In this document: positions 22,668 to 32,205 of the stretch, in pieces
Layout: every line of letters begins with the position of its first letter
Position numbering within the stretch: the stretch's first letter is position 1
NCBI GenBank assembly: GCA_024734495.1
Contig: JALMQS010000089.1
Coordinates: 2,429,445-2,493,444, forward strand
Source: Forficula auricularia
Taxonomy: Eukaryota > Arthropoda > Insecta > Dermaptera > Forficulidae
Direction: 5' to 3'
DNA length: 64,000 nt
Made by a program: the position numbers and the translations under genes
Notes under the pieces: generated by a model
Database searches by the model: none
What the model was told of the DNA's origin: nothing
Seen by the model: only the letters and a program-made list of their open reading frames with translations

Positions 22668-23030
22668 CAAGATAATATAATTTTAGTGTTATTTGAGATT
22701 TCTTTATGTAAGGATCAAAAGAAAAAAGATTCTATTCTGTTTTTTAAAAAAGAGTGTTTCCTCATTCTATCTATGTTATTTCTGTTTTATATCTAATGTA
22801 ATTGTTAATATAAAAAGAAAAAGAAAGAAAAATTGTTTATGTGAATGTGCCGAATGTTTTTTGAAATTTGTATTTGCTGATGGTTTTCAAATGGTAACGA
22901 AGATAAAAAGAAAATTTAGACGAATGTGTGGGATGACTATTTGGTGGGTAAACTATTAATATAATACATGTTTGGAACTGTAATTGTACTTTTGTAACCT
23001 GATATTAATAATGTTCTTATAGTTGAAAAG
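22668..23030 (+). mobile_element. Penelope-type repeat copy, uninterrupted
   Basis: Plus-strand relative of 19,604-19,951, running into 23,063 and beyond. It contains the intact sequence corresponding to the mariner target. A small open frame (22,693-22,959) has no recognisable homology. Confidence 0.5.
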
Positions 23031-23164
23031 TTTTTGTTTTGCCGAGAGTAGCAGAGTTGTTGATTCACAAAGAGAAACAGAGATTGTCTTCTGCTTGATG
23101 CAAATAAACATATACACATATATATCAAGATGATATATCTGTATATATATATTATTTATTTGTT

Positions 23165-23207
23165 TGAGACTATAGTTTCGAAGACTTGGTCTTCATCATC
23201 AGTCTTT
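23165..23207 (-). ncRNA. Hammerhead-like motif in left palindrome arm
   Basis: Mirror image of the motif at 23,469-23,507, on the minus strand: CTGATGA, one unpaired T, a GAAGAC/GTCTTC stem II with a CAA loop, GAAAC, a TATA stem III loop and GTC. Core residues are intact. Confidence 0.5.
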
Positions 23208-23468
23208 CTTCAATTATAAATGTTTTTCATGGAGTCAATATCATATGGATACTGAAAACTTGGTGTTCCTTCGTCACTGGAAAGCTAGCAACTAACAAAG
23301 ACATTCTCTCCGGGCTCACACTCAAATATAATAACATATGGTTATATTTGAGTGTGAGCCCGGAGAGAATGTCTTTGTTAGTTGCTAGCCTTCCAGTGAC
23401 GAAGGAACACCAAGTTTTCAGTATCCATATGATATTGACTCCATGAAAAACATTTATAATTGAAGAAA

Positions 23469-23507
23469 GACTGATGATGAAGACCAAGTCTTCGAAACTA
23501 TAGTCTC
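23469..23507 (+). ncRNA. Hammerhead-like motif in right palindrome arm
   Basis: CTGATGA (23,471-23,477), unpaired T, GAAGAC/GTCTTC stem II (23,479-23,484 with 23,488-23,493), GAAA (23,494-23,497), C-TATA-G stem III, cleavage-type GTC (23,503-23,505), and a two-base stem I (GA with TC). The proximal stem I is short and activity is uncertain. Confidence 0.5.
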
Positions 23508-23629
23508 AAACAAATAAATAATATATATATACAGATATATCATCTTGATATACATGTGTATATGTTTATTTGCATCAAGCAGAAGACAATCTCTCTGTTT
23601 CTCTTTGTGAATGTTCTTATAGTTGTAGA

Positions 23630-23668
23630 AGCCCTGAAGAAGTCGGCAAAGTCGACTAAACGTTGGCT
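23630..23668 (+). ncRNA. Hammerhead-ribozyme-like motif, G12 lost
   Basis: AGCC/GGCT stem I, CTGAAGA core (23,634-23,640), one unpaired A, GTCG/CGAC stem II, then TAAAC where GAAAC is required, and GTT. The G to T change at the GAAA box should abolish cleavage. Sister of the motif at 19,559. Confidence 0.55.
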
Positions 23669-23799
23669 GATAAATAAAAAAAGTCACATATAAAAACTTG
23701 TCTTTATTTTCCCATTATAAACTTTCAAATTTCAATTATATTTTGTATGATGTATGAATATATGCACTAAGCAGTAGACAACCTCAATGAGTTCCCTTT

Positions 23800-24890
23800 A
23801 TGATTAATTTTTTTTTGAATATCCCTCCTACAGAGATAAGTAGCTTATAATTTTGATTAATATGTATATTATGATACAAAAAATACTGATTTTCTCTAGA
23901 AGAAATATTTTAGATTAAGTATTTATTAATTTAAACTATGTAAACTAACCTTTATAAATTGGATAATGTTTGGGATTGTTAAGAATCATATTGATATCAA
24001 TAATCTGAAATGAATCCATTATTCTTATTTATATAAGTTTTAAATATATTCAAATAATCTTATTTAAATAATAGAAAGAAATTATTAATTATCACTTTGA
24101 CAAACGAGTAAAATTCTAAAATGGAGACTTGATACAATACCCCTCCAGATGTCAGGGCACTCAATAAAAAAGTTTTTTTACATTTTTTTCAATTATCTTT
24201 TATTTATTAATTGGTATTTTAATTTTAAAACCCACGAATACTTTATACCAAATATTGTTATATATTAGAATTTGCCAATTTAATTGATTAAAATTCCTCT
24301 TTTTAAAAAACACGGACCCAAAATATTATCGCAAGCACGAGAAGATCAACAACAGTCGATGGTGGGGATGTAATCTCCGAAGTCGAAGCTCAAATAAAAT
24401 GTATACGCTAATGCATGTAAAATAATTGGTTCAATAAAATTTATTATTATTATTATTTGTTTGTTTTTAAATAACAGGTGTCTAAATCATAACATTACAG
24501 GTGTGTTTACAAATAAAGTGGCTGAAGTGGCTTTTTTTATATAGATTGGAAACAAATTTTGTTTTTATTTCAGATCCTATTTGATTATTTTTTTTATTAT
24601 TATTTTCCTATTTATTTTTTATAATGTTTATCAATATGAACGAATGTGGGGAAATTGGTGTACGAGTAAACAAATATACACATACACATAATATGTAGAC
24701 CATTAGAAAGCTAGAAATGCAAAAACTGGGTGCGGGGTGGGGGAGGTGGGGTGCAGTTGTGGGGGATCCGGGGGTGGGAGGCGCGGTTGGGGTGGGGTGG
24801 AGGTGCAGTGGTGGGGGAGAGGTGTGTGGTTTCGGGAGGGGGGGTCAGGGGTTACCGTGCATCGCTCGGTGGCTCCAAGTACTTAAATAG
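23800..24890. repeat. Repeat C copy, LINE-like 3' tail and G-rich unit
   Basis: 23,800-24,130 is repeat C (CCTCCTACAGAGATAAGTAG, TTTTCTCTAGAAGAAATATT). 24,300-24,455 ends in a short ATT repeat (24,440-24,458) and may be a LINE 3' tail. 24,690-24,890 is a G-rich unit ending in GTTACCGTGCATCGCTCGG. No gene is seen; 24,890-25,320 is featureless. Confidence 0.5.
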
Positions 24891-25321
24891 TATGAACTCA
24901 TTGGGCTCGTGATAGAATAATTTAGTTTTTCATAAAATTTCTATTCTCAAAGTATTTATGACGGATACATTTGGGGCTGTATTAAAACACAGAATCTATA
25001 AATTGGCATAAAGTATATAAATTAGCCCAGGAAAATTAAGACTTCTGCTGGTCAATAAAGCTGGAAATAATCTGAATCGATATTAGGCATCCCAAATAAG
25101 AGTTATATGAGTTTGTGACGGTTTCTGGGTGGTTCTAAATTTTTGAGTGCCTAAAAAGCAGGAAAATTTTGGATTTTTTTTCAGATTTTAGCTTATAGCT
25201 CGGAAACCATGCGTCCTACAGAAAATTCTCTCTTAATAAAATGAAAGAGCATAAAATTTCGCGTCGAAGAACGTACTTAGAATTTGAAATTGGTTCATCC
25301 GTTTATCCACAATCGATCGTC

Positions 25322-25624
25322 AATCATAGCAATTTTTACTAACTTTTTACTAAATTTGTTTATAATTAGTAGAGATTGTGGTGTTGGAGCAAGGTGAAAC
25401 ATATTTAATAAAGATAAGAGTAAATAAATATTATATTTAATATTGATTTACTATGAGTTAAGGATACTAGGTCACTTATTTCACATTTATGTAAGTAAAT
25501 CAATATTAAATATAATATTTATTTACTCTTATCTTTATTAAATATGTTTCACCTTGCTCCAACACCACAATCTCTACTAATTATAAACAAATTTAGTAAA
25601 AGTTAGTAAAAATTGCTATGATTA
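25322..25624. repeat. Palindrome with ~130-bp arms
   Basis: The left arm from 25,322 (AATCATAGCAATTTTTACTA) is repeated inverted up to 25,624, with the arms meeting around a 40-bp spacer near 25,455-25,492. Shared words include GGTGTTGGAGCAAGGTGAAA. Non-coding foldback element. Confidence 0.8.
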
Positions 25625-25629
25625 AATTT

Positions 25630-27180
25630 GTTTAGCAAAAGTGATTTCATGTTAATATTTCGTCGTTTAGTTGCAACTGAATTAGATAATTTTTTATACC
25701 TTTTAGTATATTTTATTTTATTTTTGAGTTCTTATTATTTTATTTGTTGCATTTAATTCTTTTGAAGTCGGTTTTATTTTTTTTTATAAAAATTATTTTT
25801 ATTTTTCTCTTTTTAGTGATGTTATTAATAGTGAATTAATATAATATTTTGTATGCATCTCGTAAGAAAAAGCGTGGTGCGAATGAATCAGAAAATGATA
25901 ATAAAATTCAATTCATAAATATAGAAATTCTCTCAAAATTTTTGCGGGTTTTAAATGAACGTTTCAAGATTTTTTTTTATAAAAGATTTTATTTATTATA
26001 ATTTCGATTATTTGCCCATAAGAATTAGAGATTTACGTTATTTCGTCATTGATCCTATCAGAACTTGACCAAATTAATATAGGACCACCCCTAAGGTACC
26101 CTCTTTCCAATAAAAAAAGAATTCATCGAAATCGGTCAACGTGGCTCCCTGAACATACATAAAATAAATAAATACTTAGTTATCTTGACTACCTTGGAGC
26201 TATACTGATCCAAACGCAGAAAGAATCATTAAAATCGGTTCATAAACAAAGAAGTTATGGGTGAACATACATAACAAAAAAGGTCCAATAACAATGAAAA
26301 ATAAACTGCAACGGATCGTTGCTAAACTTTATCCAAAGTCATTTGAATTATCAAAATTTTTATTCCTATATTATTAATCATATATCACTGCATATTTGCG
26401 GTCCTTGATTAAAATAGAATAATAAAGAATTTAAAAAAAGTACGATCTTACTCTAGAGTAAAGTACTTTAAAATATAATTTTACTAAAAACTTTATTTAA
26501 CCTTTTTTGTGGTCCCCAAGGTATTTAATTAGGATATTAAATTTCATCAAAATTGGTTAAGTCATTTTCAAGATATTTAGAAAAAACTAAAAAAGTACCG
26601 AAATAAAGTACTAATGTTTGTGGGCCGATATGTACCAAAAACTAATCAGCGCTTCATTTTGTTAAACTAATGGTAGGTTTTTCAATTTCATTTCAATCGG
26701 TGCAACGGTGTGGAAAAAATCGTGGGCCAAAAAAGCGATAACATACATACATCCATCCATCCATACATACATACATACATCCGCACGCACTAAATGAAAA
26801 AATCGCACTTTTTGGCCTCTCGACGAGACCCCATGTAATTTTTGGCAAAACCGTCACGTGCTAATATTCAACCTAATTGAATACTACAATTTGTGACTTT
26901 AATTGAGTCCATGGGTTCCGTAGTCTTTGCCTGAGGACCCTTTGAAGCCACGCTTGCCCCGAGAGCGATTGCAATACTTTACCCATGCTTTGCATTGGAT
27001 AAAGTAAAAACGGGACCAATCGGAAACTAGACTGAACCCAATGCAAAAAAAATCATCAAAATCGGTTCACAATTGGCGAAGATATCAGGTAACATATATA
27101 CAAAAAAAAATAAAGTAAAAAAAAAATCAGTAATTGAGAACCTCCTCCTTTTTTGAAGTCGGTTAAAAATTAAATTAATA
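25630..27180. repeat. Repeat D interrupted by repeat B
   Basis: 25,640-26,290 and 27,004-27,180 together match one arm of the palindrome at 42.8-44.0 kb (TTTTGAAGTCGGTT, GGGACCAATCGGAA, ACCTCCTCC). Repeat B (26,296-27,003, inverted relative to 8,055-8,640) is inserted between them. A CATC/CATA microsatellite lies at 26,745-26,780 inside repeat B. No gene. Confidence 0.65.
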
Positions 27181-27339
27181 TTACAATCTACAAGAGTTCT
27201 TGTTCTTTTTTAATTGCTATTTTTCTTCTCAATATTTGCGACACCTCCTCTTGCTTTGATAACCACCTAAAGCCTCCTCGGCAGTGAAGCAATGAGATTT
27301 TGAATGATCTCTTACAAAATCCCATTCCACCTTTCAATT

Positions 27340-27373
27340 GTCAGATCGCGGCGCCACAGTTACCGTAGAATCC
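27340..27373. repeat. Solo terminus of the nested long-TIR element family
   Basis: Contains GATCGCGGCGCCACAGTTAC, identical in type to the ends of the element at 27,776-28,575. No partner end is found nearby, so it is a one-ended remnant. Confidence 0.5.
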
Positions 27374-27775
27374 CCTATATTTTAGTAATTTAATTAGCGC
27401 CCCTGAATTATTACAAGTATTTTTTGTCTAATTAGCTATTTATTTTTATAAATTAAAGGGTTTGTTCAGTCACATAAAATAAATAAATAGAATAATTTTA
27501 GACAATTAACATTATTTATTAGATAGATTTGTGGCGGCCTGAAGACGAGACATTTTATATGTTAATTAAATTTTCATTTATTCTCTTTGTTTGTTTACAG
27601 TTTTATATTCTTTGTTTTTCACTTGTTATTTTTTTTTTTTATTTCACTTGTTATTATTAACGATTCTTTTCTCTGTTTATAAATATTATATATTTTCTCA
27701 TTAAACGAATTACGATTATAATTGTGTCTTTATTATTATTCGGTTTCACAAATAAAGAAGCCACTGGCAATTCTA

Positions 27776-28575
27776 CGGTAACTGAGGCGCAGAGATCTGA
27801 TGATGGATTTTTATAGTACTCACCAAAATAAGACGAAAATGAAGAATACTATTTTTCGAGATTTCGCTCAGTTTTCGAGATATCCAGTTTAAAAAAATAC
27901 TGTTCTTTTTATTTATTTTCTTTTATTTTTCAATTGTTTTTTTATAGAAACCAAGGAAACCATGGTATCACGTGTTCCGTGTGGCGCCGCTACTGACGAC
28001 GGATTCTTTTAGAAAATGAATATTATTTAAAACTAACGCCAACCTAATAGCCTAAAAACCAGCCGGAAATGAGGATATACGAGCCGAACTGAATATATCT
28101 TAACCGAACCTTCCAAAGTTTGTTCGGGAACCCATTTTTTTATCTAAATGAACCGAGATGATGAATAGAACCGAACCTATGAAAAGTTCTAAAAGTGAAA
28201 ATTGCCAACGCCCACTGGCGCTCACTTGAGACAATTTGAGACATCACAGTCCATAAACTCAATTTCAGTTCAAATTTGTAGTTTAAAATTTTATTTTTAC
28301 TTTCCTACTTATTTTGTCTAGTTCTAAAAGAATCCGTCATCAGATAGCGGCGCCACACGGAACCACGGTGATACTACGGTTTCCGTGGTTTCTATAAAAA
28401 AAAACAATTGAAAAATAAAAGAAAATAAATACAAAAAACAGTACTTTTTAAACTCGATTATCTCGAAAACTAAGCGAAATCTCAAAAAATGGTATTCTTC
28501 ATTTTCGTCTTATTTTGGTGAGTACTATAAGAATCCATCGTCAGATCGCGGCGCCATAGTTACCGTAGAATCCCC
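27776..28575. mobile_element. Non-autonomous long-TIR DNA element nested in the Gypsy relic
   Basis: Inverted arms of about 240 bp (27,776-28,015 and 28,325-28,575) with termini of the ATTCTACGGTAACT type. The sequence AAGCCACT lies directly outside both ends (about 27,768 and 28,577), an 8-bp target duplication that fits hAT-type elements. The arms share GCGAAATCTC / GAGATTTCGC and CATTTTCGTCTTATTTTGGT. No open frame of note. Confidence 0.68.
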
Positions 28576-28613
28576 AAGCCACTAAAGCTGGTGACCCCGA
28601 GAGTGAATACCAA

Positions 28614-28974
28614 ATGGAAGAATTAAAAAAGAAGTTGAACGAATTGAAGAGCCAGATACATGAGAGGCAAGTACCATCAATTTCTCATGTTATCGTAAAA
28701 ATACCTCCCTTCTGGGGCTCAGACGCATCGCTCTGGTTTCACCAAGTAGAGGCTCAATTTGAAATCTCTAAAATTACGAATAATCGAACGAAATATAATT
28801 ACATAATATCTGCCTTAGATAATAATGCACTTAGTCTTAGTGCAGACATACTTAAAAATCAAACCAGATTACGATGATTTAAAGAAGACGATCATTCATC
28901 GTTGTTCGTATACAGATGAACAACGCATTAGGAAACTTTTAAATCGCATTGAGCTGGGAGACAAACGTTTTTAA
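28614..28974 (+). pseudogene. Gypsy-type Gag relic
   Basis: ATG at 28,614 starts MEELKKKLNELK, then the hallmark IPPFWGSDASLWFHQVEAQF and NRTKYNYIISALD of Gypsy-family Gag matrix/capsid regions. A frameshift near 28,865 is followed by KPDYDDLKKTIIHR, EQRIRKLLNRIELGDKRF and a stop at about 28,973, immediately at the inverted LTR end. The nucleocapsid and Pol parts are missing. Confidence 0.8.
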
Positions 28975-29010
28975 TTAACATATAAAATGTCTAGTCTTCA
29001 GGCCGCCACA

Positions 29011-30459
29011 GATTTACTAAATAGTTTCGGTCACCCTTGATAGAGCATGTTCAGTAGTAGTGAAAATTGAAACATTTTTTCATATATCCAATTATATACA
29101 AAATAAAAACTATAAAATTTCACATATTCATATATACAATTTCGATCAAGATTTGAAATTTGTCAATCTGAACATATAACATATAACTCATTCTCAATTT
29201 ATTAACATGGATATTTCAACAATTTTCAATAGACAAATAATTTATAAACAATTTGTCATTGAATTTAGAATCTGATTTGAACTGATGATTAATTAAAAAA
29301 AAATTTCTATATATATTATTATTACATTTTATAATCAAATCTCAATGAACTAAATCTATCATTATATAGGGTTTTAACTTCTAATTCGGACTTTTTCATA
29401 TCAAATTCATGATTTTAAAAATCAAAATCAGACTTTTTCAAATCAAATTTACAATTTATTAAAAAACAGTTGAAAAAATAGTAAAAAAGTTATAGTTAAG
29501 AAAAAGTTTTGATTTAATTTAACAGGCAGGAAAAGTTTTCAGGTAAAAAGCTAAAATTTGGTGCACTTTAATATATTTGAGTACCAATTTTGAGCTCATC
29601 AACTAAAACTAAGAGAGGTCATACCATCCTTGTTAAGATTTTGACCAGGTTTCCTTGACAGCTTATGACAAATGTCGGGATGGCTAATGCGTCGTTTCCT
29701 CCTGGTATCGGGTTTTTGCGCGGAATTATTTAAATTACGTTTTATCTTTTGATGGAAATCTATGATCATGTTATTTGTTAATGAGAATAGATTTCTATTT
29801 GTTTTTTCCTTGTTTGTTAATTGTTAATTTCTTCTATTTGATTTGTATTGATGTTTTATTAATTTCTGTAGTTAATTTGTATTGATGTTTTGTTAACCTA
29901 GCCACCGAGGACTTATGTCTCTAAGCAGGTCGAGTAATAAAGATTTATTTATTTATTTATGGTACGCAGATAGACAATAATATATCATATAAATTATATT
30001 TGAAGAGTTTTTCTCTCTGACTTAAAATAAAAGTTATAAAGAGAGGACAGACCGATGAATCACCCTGTATTTACACCTTTAATACAATTTTTTTTAATTA
30101 AACATTCATACCTGTCCAAGCTCACAATCAAACAAAAATAAAATTCACTCACTACAATGACACAATCAGAATGTAGCACTCTGAAATATTCTCAGAGTCC
30201 ATTTTAAAATTCACACAGTCATCAAAATTGTTTAATATATGTATATAGTGACTCTTTTATTTTCCTTTTTGTCCAATTCATTTCGTAGTCCAGAATTCTT
30301 GTGCCTTCGAAATCGAAACTATGATAATTAGCGATGGCATGAATGGACAAAGCGGAAACTAATTTATTTCCATAGATCGATGACACCTGTTCCCTTATTC
30401 TCTGCCTCGAGAGTCTTGATGTTTCATCAATATTTTTAGAATTTGTGCAATAAGCTCAC
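29011..30459. other. AT-rich non-coding DNA with a LINE-like tail
   Basis: No gene seen. 29,900-29,960 (CCACCGAGGACTTATGTCTC, then an ATTT repeat) resembles the 3' end of a LINE. Confidence 0.4.
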
Positions 30460-31193
30460 TTAAAGGGCCTCTCCCGTCTCCTCTGTATGTGTCCTTAAAT
30501 GTTTTGTGAGAGCAGATTTTTCTGAGAAGCTTTGTTCACACTGACCACAGCTAAAGGGTCTCTCCCCTGTATGTGTCCTTAAATGTTTAGTGAGAGCAGC
30601 TTTGTGTGAGAAGCGTTGTTCACACTGACCACAGCTAAAGGGTCTCTCCCCTGTATGTGTCCTTAAATGCCTTGTGAGAACACATTTTTGTGAGAAACGT
30701 TGTTCACACTGACGACAGCTAAAGGGCCTCTCCCCTGTATGTGTCCTTAAATGCAATGAGAGAGTAGATTTGTGTAAGAAGCGTTTTTTACACTGACCAC
30801 AGGCAAAGGGCCTCTCCCCTGTATGTGTCCTTAAATGTTTTGTGAGATTAGATTTTTGTGAGAAGCGTTGTTCACATTGGTCACAGATAAAGGGCCTCTC
30901 CCCAGAATGTACCAGCAAATGTTGAGTGAGCTTTGATTTGAATCTGAATCTCTTTTGACATTGGTTACATTCGAAGAATTTCTGACCTGAATGATATACA
31001 AAATGTTAAAGTATTTTTCATAATGATTTCACTGGATATTAAGAATGAAATTTACCTTTATCTGATGAATTCATATTCAAAGAATTTTTCATTAGAAGGG
31101 ATATTTTCATATTGAAGCATTTCTTTTGATGTTTTTCAAGGAATTCTTTGCTAATAAACATCGTTTTACAAAGGTAGCACAGATGAAGTGGCC
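30460..31193 (-). CDS. C2H2 zinc-finger protein, unit 4 (six fingers, 5' exons not seen)
   Basis: A more distant member of the zinc-finger family. Exon one (31,193-31,056, 138 nt) follows an AG acceptor with the same phase as the other units and encodes LCYLCKTMFISKEFLEK with a C2HC ligand set; it ends at a GTAAAT donor. Exon two starts at 30,986 after an AG acceptor; the split codon G|GT joins the exons. It encodes six CX2CX12HX3H fingers (first FECNQC, the others of GQCEQRFS type with TGERPF linkers) and ends TEETGEAL. No frame break is visible. It lacks the DFESH finger and variable linker of units 1-3. The target and function are unknown. Confidence 0.85.
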
Positions 31194-31989
31194 CTGAAAT
31201 AAAACATAAGTAAATAACTTAAAATGATATGTCTAACCTTACATTTCAGAAATCCGATCTATGATTTAATATCAAAAACTAATTTTACATGAGTGAGATA
31301 TATAAAAATAAAAAAATTCCTAGTGATGAAATAATAGTTAATATTGTAATATTATGATAGGTGTTAATATGTGCCCTGTTATATACATGCCACCTTCCTA
31401 CTTTTACCCTGACTAAAGCCATCTATGAATTATGCATAAATTATTGAACAATTAATTAAATTGAAAATTATAGATAGCCTTAAATATTAAGTTGGTCGAA
31501 CAATACACTCGTAGGAAAATTAAATTGACATAATTACAAATCTCAAAGATAATCACAAGAGGTTGTAATCTACAAATCCGAGATGGAATGGATTAGTTAT
31601 AGTTTTTAAGGAATTTGTTGTTGGTACTTGGTGAAACATTTTTTAAATTATTGGATAAAAAATACTTGGTAGGAACCCTAAAAACACAATAATAAATAAA
31701 AACCGACGCAGAATAAAAATAAGATAGGTAGAATTCGCTAAACGTTTTTTTAATTATAGTCTTTTTTTGCTATTATTAAACAAAATGTGTGCTTAAATCA
31801 GTGACAATTCACTGCTTTCTTAAGTTTGTTAGATAGTGCATATTCAGGTTTGTCCTACTATACCGAGGTACGTTGGTTATCTTGCTCCAAGATTTTCAAA
31901 CAATTCTGGGATTTGAAAGAAGAAGTATGTAAGTTTTTAAAAACTAAAAATCAAGACACACGCTTGTTTCCGATTCAATATGGTTGCAA

Positions 31990-32095
31990 CAACTCGAGGC
32001 AGTCTCTAAAATCTGACCCCCGGGGTAGGGACAAATTTAAAAATAAATAGTATCGTAAATGGCTAGAAAGGCCGAAAAACCAAAAAAAAAAAAAA
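31990..32095 (+). mobile_element. Tiny poly-A retroinsert with 13-bp target duplication
   Basis: A 106-bp sequence ending in about 16 A residues lies between two copies of AATATGGTTGCAA (31,977-31,989 and 32,096-32,108). It is probably a severely 5'-truncated LINE or SINE. It breaks the hAT relic. Confidence 0.75.
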
Positions 32096-32205
32096 AATAT
32101 GGTTGCAAGATTCATCTTCCATGGTTGATATAACCAAACAGTTAACAGATTCATAAGATCATTACGAACATGTTTGACTTAATTAAAGCATTCAAATGTA
32201 AGGTA

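Larger units (their letters stand above)
23063..23612. repeat. Near-perfect 550-bp palindrome with two hammerhead motifs
   Basis: Arms of about 270 bp (23,063-23,331 and 23,341-23,612) are almost exact reverse complements, with a loop of roughly 10 bases around 23,335. Consequently the same 86-residue open frame appears on both strands; this is a symmetry effect and not evidence for a protein. Each arm carries a CTGATGA ... GAAAC ... GTC motif. A second palindrome of the same family is at 40,572-41,021. Confidence 0.85.
27530..29010 (+). mobile_element. Rearranged Gypsy-type LTR element with inverted LTR ends
   Basis: Begins with an LTR-like TGTGGCGGCCTGAAGAC at 27,530 and ends at 29,010 with the inverted copy of the same 38-39 bases, instead of a second LTR in direct orientation. 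Both ends are flanked by GATT, a plausible 4-bp target duplication. LTR-like sequence runs to about 27,770; after a nested element, a primer-binding-type GGTGACCCCGAG occurs at 28,590, then a Gag relic. Pol is absent. Confidence 0.65.

Noticed and set aside
22693..22959. 88-residue cysteine-containing frame (CECAECFLK)
   Set aside because: It lies in a Penelope-type repeat, has no conserved order of ligands, and its counterpart at 19.7 kb is not open.
23186..23487. Identical 86-residue open frames on both strands, suggesting a conserved small protein
   Set aside because: They are a direct consequence of the palindrome; the same effect explains the frame pairs at 36,179-36,435 and 42,935-43,914.
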